Part shown: positions 8,970 through 18,008 of the stretch, piece by piece
How the letters are laid out: each line of letters opens with the position of its first letter
How positions within the stretch are numbered: position 1 is the first letter of the stretch
Assembly (NCBI GenBank): GCA_963836695.1
Contig: CAWIKX010000024.1
Coordinates: 339,581 to 403,580 of the forward strand
Source of the DNA: Roseiarcus sp963836695
GTDB lineage: Bacteria > Pseudomonadota > Alphaproteobacteria > Rhizobiales > Beijerinckiaceae
Direction: 5' to 3'
Length of the DNA: 64,000 nucleotides
The notes under the pieces: model-generated
The model's database searches: none
The model's input: the letters and a program-made list of their open reading frames with translations, nothing else
What the model was told of the DNA's origin: nothing
Made by a program: the position numbers and the translations under genes

Positions 8970-10007
8970 TCACGCGGCCTTCCTTTTGGGCTTGAGCCAG
9001 CCGCGATTCGCCAGCACCTCCGCAATTTGCACCGCATTGAGCGCCGCCCCCTTGCGCAGGTTGTCGGACACCACCCAAAGGTTGATGCCGTTGTCGATTG
9101 TCGGGTCGTCGCGGATTCGCGAAATGTAGGTCGCGTCCTCCCCCGCGGCTTCGTGGGGCGTGATGTAACCGCCAGGCTCCCGTCGGTCGATCACGAGGCA
9201 GCCGGGCGCGCGGCTCAGGATCTCCCGCGCCTCGTCGGCGCTGATCGGATCGACGAATTCGATGTTGACGGCCTCCGAGTGGCCAATGAACACGGGCACC
9301 CTGACGCAGGTCGCAGTCAGCTTGATCTTGGGATCAAGGATTTTCTTGGTCTCGGCGACCATCTTCCACTCTTCCTTGGTGGAGCCGTCATCCATGAAAA
9401 CGTCGATCTGCGGAATGACGTTGAAAGCGATTCGCTTGGTGAACTTCTTCGGTTCGACCGGATCGGACACGAAAACCGCGCGCGTCTGCGAGAACAACTC
9501 GTCCATCGCCTCCTTGCCGGCGCCGGAGACCGACTGATAGGTCGCCACCACCACCCGCCTGATCGTTGCGCGGTCGTGCAGGGGCTTCAGCGCGACAACG
9601 AGCTGGGCGGTCGAGCAATTGGGATTGGCGATGATGTTCTTCTTGCCGAACCCCTTCGCCGCGGCCGCGTTGACCTCGGGCACGATCAGAGGGACGTCAG
9701 GGTCCATGCGCCAGGCCGACGAATTGTCGATGACGACACATCCCCGCGCGCCGATCTTGGGCGAATATTCTTTCGACACCGCGCCGCCCGCCGACATGAG
9801 GCAAATGTCGGTGTCAGAAAAGTCATAGTGTTCGAGCGCCTTGCACTTGAGCGTCCTGTCGCCAAACGAGACTTCGCGGCCTATCGAAGCGGGCGAAGCG
9901 AGCGCCACCACTTCGGACACCGGGAAACGGCGCTCGGCCAGAATATCGAGCATCTGGTGGCCAACATTGCCGGTAGCGCCGGCAACCGCGACCTTGAAGC
10001 CTGACAT
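8970..10007 (-). CDS. asd: Aspartate-semialdehyde dehydrogenase
   Basis: 345 residues, full length. The enzyme reduces aspartyl phosphate to aspartate semialdehyde with NADPH, the branch point to lysine/diaminopimelate, threonine and methionine. The N-terminal NADP-binding motif is VAVAGATGNVG (residues 5-15). The catalytic cysteine is in NPNCSTAQL (about residue 131). The substrate-binding Arg/His region includes RVPVFIGHSEAVNIEF, and the protein ends in NLRKGAALNAVQIAE, the usual family ending. AAGGA lies about 9 nt upstream of the ATG. It is monocistronic, and no defects were seen. Confidence 0.97.
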   Translation of the reverse strand: MSGFKVAVAGATGNVGHQMLDILAERRFPVSEVVALASPASIGREVSFGDRTLKCKALEHYDFSDTDICLMSAGGAVSKEYSPKIGARGCVVIDNSSAWRMDPDVPLIVPEVNAAAAKGFGKKNIIANPNCSTAQLVVALKPLHDRATIRRVVVATYQSVSGAGKEAMDELFSQTRAVFVSDPVEPKKFTKRIAFNVIPQIDVFMDDGSTKEEWKMVAETKKILDPKIKLTATCVRVPVFIGHSEAVNIEFVDPISADEAREILSRAPGCLVIDRREPGGYITPHEAAGEDATYISRIRDDPTIDNGINLWVVSDNLRKGAALNAVQIAEVLANRGWLKPKRKAA

Positions 10008-10396
10008 GATGAAAATCCTTGTTCGTCCTGCCTCCCCTCAAGGCCCGGAGCGCGGGCCGCATGACCCCGGCGCCCCGCCGGGGAGGAGCCGGAGCAGGGG
10101 CGCGGTCAGCCGTTCGTCCCGCCTTTCAGCGGGCGGCGCATTTTGGTCGTCGTTTTCAATCGGTTGCGCGGCATCGAGCTTGATCCGGACGCGAAGCCAA
10201 AAAGCGCCAGCGGCGTTTTGGAAAACCATGACCCGCGCGGGTTGTCAATGCGAAGATATGGGTATTGGTCGCTTTCGTTCGAGGGTTCCTCCAGGGCTTC
10301 GGAACATCGGGGCCTGCCCCACGGCAATTAGGCCGGTTGGACTTTTAGAAACGCCGAACGGAGCGTTGGAGACGCGAGGATGATGAGCCTCGTTCA
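10008..10396. other. Gene-free stretch upstream of asd
   Basis: 389 bases between the asd start and the stop of the beta-helix gene. Short frames here are GC-rich shadows with no recognisable protein. It should contain the asd promoter; a TTGACA at 10248-10243 on the minus strand has no convincing -10 partner. Nothing else was recognised. Confidence 0.4.
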
Positions 10397-13300
10397 TCAG
10401 TAGGCGCCGATGTTAGGTGGATCGGTCCACCCCACGCCGTCGTGATTGGCGATCGGCGCCTGAGCCCCAAGGTTGGCGCCGGCGCCAATGATACCGGTCT
10501 TGACATTGTAAGTGCTAACATAAGTCCACACCTGACCGCCGAAACGGTACACTCCGGGGAGGGACGCCCCGCCCCGCCCATCGGCGCTTTCCGTGCGATA
10601 AACGTCACCCCGCTGCGCATTCACCGTCCTTGCGGAGCACCAGCGATACGACGGGTTTGCTGTCCGCGTTACCTGCAGGCACCTCGCCGCCCTTACAGAT
10701 CCAGCTATGGCGGGAGGGTTTATCGGAACAAAAGCAGGGTTGGGGCGGAAATTGATAATTCCGCTGCTCCCCGGCGCGCAGTCGCCAGTCGCGGGGAATG
10801 AGTTCTGAATGCATGGGCTATAATCTGCTCCGTTGCCCACTATAGCAGCCCCTGGAGCGGGAGGAGGAGCTGGTGGATTGAGCGGATGATAGTCCATAAA
10901 GAGCGGCGACACCTTGGGCATGTTCGATCGCCAATCGAGGCCGGTGGACCAAGCCGTCAACCCCTCGAACACCCCTGTTCTCGCGCCCGCGACAGCGACA
11001 TGGTCTGGCGTGCAATAGGCGCTGGAAGCCAGCTCGACAGAGCTCCCAATAACAACCGGAATGGATAAATTGCCCGCTACTGTATCGCCTTTGGTGTTGC
11101 AAAAGTCTGGAACCATCTTGTTACCATTGCTATAATCACGAGAAACGCCAAATCCAATATTATTGGCGATCAGTGAATAGGTCGGACTCTTCTGGCTAGA
11201 TTTTGGCTGATTGCCTTGTATTATGCCCCCCATAACTGTATTATGGGCAACTACGTCATATTTGCCATCAATACTCATGGCGTTGCCGGTAACAACAATA
11301 AGATTGCAACATACATACATCCCCAGATGCATGTTTTCGGTCGTGTTGATTCCCTGCATTTTTTTAGGAAATAAATTCGTTTGATCTGTATATGAATAAA
11401 ACTCATTTTCAATCGCGGCGTTACCGTAGTAGTCATCCGCTACCCTGCCATGCGAATCGCCGAACTGAATTCCGTCCTGATGCGCCATCATAAAAGTGGA
11501 ATCTGAAGCGTAATTATGGATGAGCCAAACCCGGTGGTCCGAATATACATCAAAATCATCGGCAGTCATAAATTTAATCTTATTGTTATAAATAATTATA
11601 TTTGTAGTATTAGAAGTTAAGATACCATTATACGCTTCCCTGATAATATTATCTTTGGCAGATAGGCATTTAGCCCCAACAAGATCAGTAGGCTGAGAAT
11701 TAATGGTGTTTGTCAGGTACCCACCGATAAACGCTATTCCGTTACTCATCACCGACACCCAATCGAGATGGTTCCAGTAGCCTGCCGGGCCGATGCTCAT
11801 CCAATCCGTCAGGTTAACGGGTTCATTATCGAGCGCACGGGTGGTCCCGTTCCAGGCGGGAGGCGTCGACGGGCAGCCGGCGCTCGCATTTCCTACCGGG
11901 TCGCAACCCGGCGGAGGCGCCGCAGGACATCCGGTGGGATGGTCAGCTTGAGGATCGCAGGGAGCGACCGTGTAATATAAGGCTCCATCGTCATCCCAAA
12001 CCGACGTTGACGTGTTCCAAATAAACATATGAACGCCGCTAGGCTCGGCGACGATATTGGCATCAGTGCTTGCACCGCCAGTTTGGGGAAGGAAGGAGCC
12101 GCGGACAACCCAGCTAGCCGTGCCGGCCGCGCCATTCGGACATACGCCCGCTGTCGGAACCACACACCATTCATATAAAGCACGCGCCGAGGTCGCGTTC
12201 GGCGTAAGGACAGCATATTGTCCCACAGTCCCCCGCGCACCAGTAAGATCGGCCGGCGTAGTGAAATTATAAGAAATTGTCGTAGCCAGTGGCTCGACGT
12301 CAACCGTGGTGGCTCCAGTTAAAGTATTTCGTATAGTAAGATCAGTCCTTCCCTGAATATTGGCAATCTTCGTGCCGTTTGGGATGCCGGAATTCGATCG
12401 AGTAGTCGGAGGGAAAATGTCAGCTCCCTCATAATAATAATTGGGAGACCATATATACCATCCAATCGGTGGCGTGTATGTCGTCGGTCCACGCGCAGTT
12501 TGATAATTAGCATAGATTTTACTTGCTCCTGCCGCAGCAGTTATATAAAGACGCGGAGGATCTTGCGTAAACGGTGGGTTGACCGACATCGTTGGATTTG
12601 CGGTGTCAATCTTCCCATTGGAAGCTCCGCCTGAATTGGGATAGTGTGACGGCAACCATGGATCGCCGGAGTGTCCAAGCCAGCTTGTTATGCTTAAATT
12701 TTCTATCGCCACGTCATGAACATCATTAGCGCCATTGCCTGAAACCACGACCGCGCTTGGCGTTCCCCCTGTTTCTCCGGCATTCTTTTTCAGCTCAAAA
12801 TTCAAACCTTTAACGACAAGGCCGGCCGCGCCGCGGGTAGAAAAAGTGGCGAGAATTGGCGTTGAACTGGCCGCTGGGTCCGGCAAAATCCAGGTCCATT
12901 CGATCGTCCCTCTGCTGGTCCCGTCGCTGGTGCTATATCCGTTGTTGACCGCTAAATTTCCGAGAGGATGGGTGCTGTCTCCGGGCCGAATATAAATCGT
13001 GTCGCCCGGGTGAATGACCGAATTCGGATACTTGGCTAGCGCGCCAAAAAGCCGCCTATATCCAGTCAGATCAGCAAAAATTGCCTGAATGTCCTTGAAC
13101 GGGTGGGCGCCGTGGCCCTGGTCGGCTGCGGCGACCACAGCCCCACCGTCACCGGACACGCCTGTCGCGGACGCGCCTCTCCACAACCCCGCATCTGTCA
13201 TGGCCTGCTGGGTTCGCCCGTTGATCAGATCGAAATACCAGACATGCGCCGGATCGGTGTTGGGCGAAGCGGGAGGGATCGAGCAACCGGGGAAGATCGC

Positions 13301-14077
13301 GTGCCCGTTTTGCAGGAAGTGCGCGGGCTCGGTCGGGAGAGGGACAGTCGGATTCGCGATATGCTCATACTCGGGAGGCGCGGAAGGGAGCGTGTTCTCA
13401 ACCGGGCCGAACCAGTGGCTCGTCGACGTGGTCGAACCGGACGCGTTGGACGCGATGACGTCAACTTCGAGCGCATGGCCCAGGAAGCTCGCGTCCAGCG
13501 TAAGGGCCGGTCCGGCATGCATGACCGGGGAGCCGACAAGGCGCCACCCGTAAGTGTACGTTATCGGCTGCGGCCCCCTCCACCTTCCGGGCTTCGCGAT
13601 GAGGGTGTTGGGGTTCCCGCCGACAGTGACCGTGTCCAATCCGATGATCTCAGGCTGCTCCACATTAACCGGCGCGTCGCCGCTGACGAGGGGCGGCGCC
13701 GGGCGAGCCTCGTTGCTCGTCGCCTGAGTTGAACCCCGGCTGTTTGTCGCGGTCCCAACCGCGGGCCGGTAGGACTCCGCATCGGCCGTCTGGAAGGCGT
13801 AGGCCAAGTCCGAGGCGTCGGGGATTGTTGCCCATGGGGCGGACGGCGACGACCCGTGCTGCCACTGGTAGGTGTATCCAGCGGGTGATCCATCCCATGC
13901 GCCGGGCGGGATCGAAGCCAAGTTCCCCACAGTACAGCAGCTGCTGATTGTAGAGGATGTGATGTTTGCCGGCGGCCCGCCGCTCCCCCCCGAACCGCCG
14001 ACCACAAACGCATACGCGGCTATGGGCGCCAATACGGGAATTGCACCGGTCGCGAGGACCAACCAGCGTCTGATCAT
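10397..14077 (-). CDS. Very large exported right-handed beta-helix protein with Ig-like N-terminal repeats
   Basis: 1226 residues from the ATG at 14077. This start has GGGAG 8 nt upstream and opens a signal peptide (MIRRWLVLATGAIPVLAPIA then AYA); the frame upstream lacks one. Behind a Gly/Ser/Pro linker are two or more Ig-like units of about 90 residues (YTYQWQHGSS and YTYGWRLVGS, each followed by a Thr/Ser/Asn-rich strand region). From about residue 310 there is a long right-handed parallel beta-helix region (DTIYIRPGD, GLVVKGLNFEL, NIIIYNNKIKF, NLIVVTGNAM), the fold of pectate-lyase-like proteins and passenger domains. No catalytic triad is recognisable. The middle (about 11.1-12.7 kb) is distinctly AT-rich compared with both ends, a sign of mosaic or foreign origin. 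A secreted carbohydrate-binding or degrading, or adhesive, role is inference. Confidence 0.78.
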   Translation of the reverse strand: MIRRWLVLATGAIPVLAPIAAYAFVVGGSGGSGGPPANITSSTISSCCTVGNLASIPPGAWDGSPAGYTYQWQHGSSPSAPWATIPDASDLAYAFQTADAESYRPAVGTATNSRGSTQATSNEARPAPPLVSGDAPVNVEQPEIIGLDTVTVGGNPNTLIAKPGRWRGPQPITYTYGWRLVGSPVMHAGPALTLDASFLGHALEVDVIASNASGSTTSTSHWFGPVENTLPSAPPEYEHIANPTVPLPTEPAHFLQNGHAIFPGCSIPPASPNTDPAHVWYFDLINGRTQQAMTDAGLWRGASATGVSGDGGAVVAAADQGHGAHPFKDIQAIFADLTGYRRLFGALAKYPNSVIHPGDTIYIRPGDSTHPLGNLAVNNGYSTSDGTSRGTIEWTWILPDPAASSTPILATFSTRGAAGLVVKGLNFELKKNAGETGGTPSAVVVSGNGANDVHDVAIENLSITSWLGHSGDPWLPSHYPNSGGASNGKIDTANPTMSVNPPFTQDPPRLYITAAAGASKIYANYQTARGPTTYTPPIGWYIWSPNYYYEGADIFPPTTRSNSGIPNGTKIANIQGRTDLTIRNTLTGATTVDVEPLATTISYNFTTPADLTGARGTVGQYAVLTPNATSARALYEWCVVPTAGVCPNGAAGTASWVVRGSFLPQTGGASTDANIVAEPSGVHMFIWNTSTSVWDDDGALYYTVAPCDPQADHPTGCPAAPPPGCDPVGNASAGCPSTPPAWNGTTRALDNEPVNLTDWMSIGPAGYWNHLDWVSVMSNGIAFIGGYLTNTINSQPTDLVGAKCLSAKDNIIREAYNGILTSNTTNIIIYNNKIKFMTADDFDVYSDHRVWLIHNYASDSTFMMAHQDGIQFGDSHGRVADDYYGNAAIENEFYSYTDQTNLFPKKMQGINTTENMHLGMYVCCNLIVVTGNAMSIDGKYDVVAHNTVMGGIIQGNQPKSSQKSPTYSLIANNIGFGVSRDYSNGNKMVPDFCNTKGDTVAGNLSIPVVIGSSVELASSAYCTPDHVAVAGARTGVFEGLTAWSTGLDWRSNMPKVSPLFMDYHPLNPPAPPPAPGAAIVGNGADYSPCIQNSFPATGDCAPGSSGIINFRPNPAFVPINPPAIAGSVRAARCLQVTRTANPSYRWCSARTVNAQRGDVYRTESADGRGGASLPGVYRFGGQVWTYVSTYNVKTGIIGAGANLGAQAPIANHDGVGWTDPPNIGAY

Positions 14078-14515
14078 CACACGTGCTCCCAAACCAAACG
14101 GGCTCTCGCCTCCGGGGCGGCACGCGCCTCGCACCCCTTTTGGGACCATAAACCGCGTCGCCGCGGCCCGCTCCGCCGCCCGAGCCCCCGTCACCCCCCA
14201 GACGCGGCAACGGGCGCCACTCGCGAAGAGGAGCGGGCCGTTCGTCTGGTCGGATCGTGAGCTGCCTCAACCTACCGCAGTCCCCACCAACGCAACAGCC
14301 ACCGGCGAGTCCCAGGAGGAATCTTCGCACCGCCAAATGTGCCTTGATCGGCTCCCAGGCGTTAATTTAAGCCTCGGGTTTCCTGGGCCTCCCGTTTGAT
14401 TTTTAAGTCGGCCCGATCGCGCCCTCATTGTTCGAGACGCCTGCTATTTTTTCGGGAAATCACTTCACCCCCAGCGAAGCGTCCGGGGCTCGAACCCGAT
14501 TTCCAATCGAGCCTT
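14078..14515. other. Gene-free stretch between beta-helix and GNAT genes
   Basis: 438 bases upstream of the beta-helix gene and downstream of the acetyltransferase stop. Open frames here are overlapping GC-rich shadows. No RNA, repeat or clear promoter was recognised. Confidence 0.35.
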
Positions 14516-15031
14516 TCAACCGGGAACGCCTGGCCGCCGCTCCTCCCATTCGCTCTTCAGGATCGCCATCATGACGAGGTCTGTCCGCGTTCCGTCGGCG
14601 TGTCGATACGCCCTCCGCAGCACGCCGTCGCGAGTGAATCCAAGTTTCTCATAGGATCGCTGAGCGCGGACGTTGTCGGCAAAGCAGTCGAGATGGAAGC
14701 GCTCGGCGCCCAAGGGCCCGAACGCCTCGTCGAGGACGAGCCTTAGAAACGCCGTTCCCAGGCCTCGGCCTGGACGGGTGACCGCGATGCGCTTGAGGTA
14801 AAGGTTCAAGTGCGGATCGCCGAGCCCGCGCACGATGGCGAAGGCCTCGACCGCGCCAGATTCCCCAACGCCGAGCCGATAGGCGTGCGACGCTGAGCCG
14901 AGCATCGCGCGATGCTCTTCCTCATCCGATCGAGCGACGTACCGCTCGTAATCGGGCGAGCGCTCGATCGCCATGACGGCGCCGATGTCGGCGAGTGTGC
15001 CCGGGCGCAATGTCAGGCAAGGTTGGCTCAT
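14516..15031 (-). CDS. GNAT-family N-acetyltransferase
   Basis: 171 residues from the ATG at 15031 (MSQPCLTLRPGTLADIGAVM). An in-frame GTG at 15073 would add 14 residues without similarity to the fold. The acetyl-CoA loop is VTRPGRGLGTAFLRLVLDEA (about residues 95-114), a Q/RxxGxG/A-type motif. The C-terminal ERFHLDCFADNVRAQRSYEKLGF is the standard beta5/alpha4 signature of RimI/RimL-like GNATs. It transfers an acetyl group from acetyl-CoA to an amine; the substrate is unknown. It is read away from the adjacent tRNA-Val gene and is the last chromosomal gene before the island. Confidence 0.87.
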   Translation of the reverse strand: MSQPCLTLRPGTLADIGAVMAIERSPDYERYVARSDEEEHRAMLGSASHAYRLGVGESGAVEAFAIVRGLGDPHLNLYLKRIAVTRPGRGLGTAFLRLVLDEAFGPLGAERFHLDCFADNVRAQRSYEKLGFTRDGVLRRAYRHADGTRTDLVMMAILKSEWEERRPGVPG

Positions 15032-15150
15032 GATGGGTGGCGTTGGTTTGCTGGCAAGTCCAGGTCGCCTCACCCATTGCGCGTCGCGCCGCGAGCGTTT
15101 ATACCCCGCCGTGCTTGAGCCGGCTAAGGTCGCTCGGGATCAGGGGAGAT

Positions 15151-15225
15151 GGGCGCTTAGCTCAGCGGTAGAGCACTACCTTGACATGGTAGGGGTCAGA
15201 GGTTCAATCCCTCTAGCGCCCACCA
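15151..15225 (+). tRNA. tRNA-Val(GAC)
   Basis: 75 bases including an encoded CCA. The acceptor stem GGGCGCT pairs with AGCGCCC, the D arm is GCTC-AGCGGTA-GAGC, the anticodon stem-loop is CTACC-TTGACAT-GGTAG with anticodon GAC (valine), and the T arm is AGAGG-TTCAATC-CCTCT. All stems pair. Its 3' half is repeated at 48,981, which identifies it as the integration site of the adjacent island. Confidence 0.97.
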
Positions 15226-15229
15226 TCTC
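15191..15229 (+). other. attL-like repeat (3' half of tRNA-Val)
   Basis: 39 bases (aggggtcagaggttcaatcc..., running through the CCA end plus tctc) are repeated at 48,981-49,019 with one mismatch (t at 15203, c at 48993). An additional ccttgaca upstream is also shared with a 4-nt mismatch between. A tRNA 3'-end duplication flanking foreign DNA is the standard footprint of tyrosine-recombinase islands. Confidence 0.88.
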
Positions 15230-16095
15230 CGACAATCTCCTAAGCCTTGGAAGTACAGCGGTTTTAGCGCGCGCTTCCCGCCTCGTCGGGCTAATGCCAT
15301 TCGGCAGGATAAAGCAGAACGGAGCGTCAATAAAGACGTGCAATCCGTGCAAAACACATGCGCCAAGCCGCCTGTCCGTCCGTCGCCCGCGGTTCAAAGA
15401 TTTGTTCGCGCTATGGGCGTCACGGGCGTAGCCGCGAAAGGTTCCTTTAGGCATGCCGCACATCGACTGACGCCGGAGTCACCGCCAGTTACCTTGCAGA
15501 GATTTGTACTCGGGAAAAAATTGAGCCCCATGAAAATCGCCTAGCTGGCGAAGCCATTTTTGTAAAATGGCTTTCTCTTCGCCCGCATTCGGTTGCATGC
15601 CGTAGTGTCCCCGAGTTGGCTGGCGGGCTGGGCGTCGGTGGCCGGGCGCCCCGCCGCCCAAGCTCAAGTGGTCAAGGTCAGTGAGGTGGGCTCAACGCAT
15701 CGCATGGGTTTTGCCGGCCTGGGCGTAAGCTTCGGCCTCGCCGTGTTCGTGCAGTTATATTACCGGGCCATTAGGAGAATTGATCCTCCTCAAACCGCTC
15801 TTTTCACGGCAGCAACCGCCGAAATCGGCATATGGTGTCAAATCACGCGGCTGTCCCATGAACGCCGCGCTGAAGAATCGGAACGCCGCGTGCAGCTCGC
15901 CTTGGTTCCCGCCCCGCCTTATAGGAGAGTTCGCGCCCAGCGCGGCGATCATGAGTGGGAGATATGGTCATCGATCAGAGATAAAGATCACTTCCAGTGA
16001 CCCATGGTCGAGCTCTGAGGGACCGCGGCATGGCCCAAAGGCCGGGTTTTGAGCTAAGATTCAATAGGTGACAGTAGGCTTGGGGAGCATCCGCG
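15230..16095. other. Unassigned left arm of the island
   Basis: 866 bases between the left repeat and the first DUF4157 gene. The longest frame (15593-16000, plus) encodes 135 residues with no signal, motif or ribosome site that I recognise. Other frames overlap it equally well. It may be decayed sequence left by earlier insertions. GGGGAG just before 16096 is the ribosome site of the next gene. Confidence 0.4.
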
Positions 16096-17304
16096 ATGTC
16101 CGTCATGCGAACGGTACGGCAAGAGAAGCCGGCAACCCTTCTGCCCATCGCCGCCCGATCGCAGACCGTGCGGCGGCTGCATCATCTGGGGACCCAGGGC
16201 CAGAGCGGGCGCATTGCGGAAAACGCCGCGCAGGCCGCCGCGGCCCTGGGCGGAAGCGGCCGGGCCCTGGACAGCCGCACGCGATCGGAGCTCGAGCTGC
16301 GCTTCGGCTACGACTTCTCCAGTGTGCGCGTACACACCGACGGGGCCGCGGCGCGGGCGTCGCGCTCGATCGGGGCGGTCGCCTATACCGCGGGAACGGA
16401 CATCGCCTTCGACACCGGGCGCTATCAGCCGAACACCGCTCCAGGACAGGCGCTGCTCGCGCACGAACTTACCCATGTGGCCCAGCAAAGCCATCGCGCC
16501 GCCGATACACGATCGGTCGTGGCGCCGACCAACAGCGCCTCGGAGCAGGAGGCGAACCGCGTCTCCTCTCTCATCTCCGCCGGCGGCGCGCTCGATGGTC
16601 CGGTCTCGGTGGCGCAGGGCGACATTCAGCGCGCGACCGCGGGCCTCGTAGGCGGGGTCCTGGGCGGAGTACTGGGGGCGGGCCTCGCCGCGGCGGCCAT
16701 AGAAGTGCTTGCCCGCGGGTCGCGCGGCCTCACCGACAAGGAGAAGACCGAGGCGCGCAAGGTATTCGGCAACAGTTTGGACTACGGCAAGGTGCGCGTG
16801 GCCGAGTCCTCGGTGATGACCTTCGGCTTCGGGACGAGCTACGCACGCACGCCCGGCAACACCATCTACTTCCCCGCCGGGACGCTGAAGAACGCCCAGG
16901 CGCACGAGAGCGGGGCCACAGACGCGGACAAGGCCGAGTACAACCGCTACCTGCACTGGCTCGTCCATGAGATGACCCATACTTGGCAGACCCAGCACGG
17001 CACGAGCACGCTCACCAAGCTCAAGACTGCCCTCGGCGGGGAAAAAGCCTACGACTACCAAGGCGAGGACGGGCTGAGGAAAGCTTGGTCCGAAGGTAAG
17101 CACTTCCTTGACTTCAACACGGAGCAGCAGGCCGACATCTGCGCCAACTACTATGGCGTCAGCGAAGGGTTCATGGGTGGGGACAAGTCCGTCTACGAGC
17201 CTTTCATCAGGGAAGTTCGGCGCGGCGGCTTGCGGGACGCCCCAAGGCAAAGACCGGAAATGAACGACGGAGTAATATCCGCAGGCCCAAGCATGGTGGC
17301 CTAG
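16096..17304 (+). CDS. DUF4157 (eCIS_core) protein with C-terminal zincin-like domain, putative eCIS cargo
   Basis: 402 residues; GGGGAG lies 8 nt before the ATG. Residues about 55-170 are the DUF4157/eCIS_core domain: ALDSRTRSELELRFGYDFSS, then VRVHTDGAAARAS and LLAHELTHVAQQ, with HELTH at 123-127 and a following EQEANR. This domain marks proteins associated with extracellular contractile injection systems. A Gly/Ala-rich stretch (about 180-205, GLVGGVLGGVLGAGLAAAA) could insert in or cross a membrane. The C-terminal half holds a second HExxH, LVHEMTHTWQ (291-295), followed by NTEQQADICANYY (E343), a spacing that fits a zinc metallopeptidase with a third Glu ligand. It sits at the left end of the eCIS operon but on the opposite strand. 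Role as injected protease is inference. An IS481 fragment begins at its stop codon. Confidence 0.85.
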   Translation: MSVMRTVRQEKPATLLPIAARSQTVRRLHHLGTQGQSGRIAENAAQAAAALGGSGRALDSRTRSELELRFGYDFSSVRVHTDGAAARASRSIGAVAYTAGTDIAFDTGRYQPNTAPGQALLAHELTHVAQQSHRAADTRSVVAPTNSASEQEANRVSSLISAGGALDGPVSVAQGDIQRATAGLVGGVLGGVLGAGLAAAAIEVLARGSRGLTDKEKTEARKVFGNSLDYGKVRVAESSVMTFGFGTSYARTPGNTIYFPAGTLKNAQAHESGATDADKAEYNRYLHWLVHEMTHTWQTQHGTSTLTKLKTALGGEKAYDYQGEDGLRKAWSEGKHFLDFNTEQQADICANYYGVSEGFMGGDKSVYEPFIREVRRGGLRDAPRQRPEMNDGVISAGPSMVA

Positions 17305-17854
17305 ATGTTTAGTCCGGCAATTGCTGGATCGGACTGATTTTAAATCTTTGTGGCTGTGTAGTGCGGGCTTTGCAGACGAACTCATAGGGGTGAGGCCTTT
17401 GAGGGTCTTGAGCCTTCGGGCGAGGTTATAGGCGTCGACGAAGTCGCGCAGATGGGCTCGCAGCTCATCGTGGGTTTCATAGAAGTAGCGTTTAACGGTC
17501 ACATCCTTGATGGTTCGGTTCATCCGTTCGACCTGGCCGTTGGTTCAGGGTGCTTGGGCTTTGTCAGCCGATGATCGATATCATTGAGGGCGCAGGCGTA
17601 TTCGAAGGCATGCGCGTGGAAAAGCTGCCGATTGGCGATCATCTGTTGGATCTCAGCCGGAGACCATGTTTCGCTAGCAGGGTTGGTGAAGTGGGTCCCA
17701 TTGTCGGTGAGGACGATATGGACCCGGTAGGGGACGGCCTCGATCAGGTGGCGCAGGAAGTCTGAGGCCGTCTTGCGGGTCACCTTTTCGTACAGCTCGA
17801 CGAAGGCAAATTTCGAGGCCCGTCGATTGCGACGATGAGATGGTGCTTGCCCTC
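17301..17854 (-). mobile_element. IS481-family transposase fragment, copy 1 (dead)
   Basis: 554 bases repeated at 41,966-42,519 in the same orientation with no indels and only about two substitutions seen. Read on the minus strand it encodes the catalytic and C-terminal part of an IS481-type DDE transposase: HIVLTDNGTHFTNP, DHRLTKPKHP, TNGQVERMNRTIKDVTVKR and RRLKTLKGLTP. The N-terminal helix-turn-helix part and the other end are missing. Three single-base lesions (near 17,388, 17,546 and 17,818) break the frame and are shared by both copies. The end adjoining the DUF4157 gene reads ctaga-tgtttagtcc. IS481 elements are known to favour CTAG targets, and here the CTAG contains the stop codon of the upstream gene. 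Confidence 0.85.
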
Positions 17855-18008
17855 AGGTGGGCGGTTTCGCGCGCGACTGAGGCCTTTAAGCTGCTTAGAT
17901 TACGTTCTTTCTAGACTGCGAGCTTCCCTTATCCGGCCGCCTGTCGCCCGGCCACCTTCTCCAGCATAGCCCGTCGGGAGAGGGTGGCGGCCCCCGGGTG
18001 AGGGCCGA

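Noticed and set aside
10220..10248. TTGACA as -35 box of an asd promoter
   Set aside because: No acceptable -10 hexamer at the right spacing, and the start is more than 200 bp downstream.
15593..16000. 135-residue frame in the left island arm
   Set aside because: No ribosome site, motif or coherent composition; overlapping frames on both strands are equally long.
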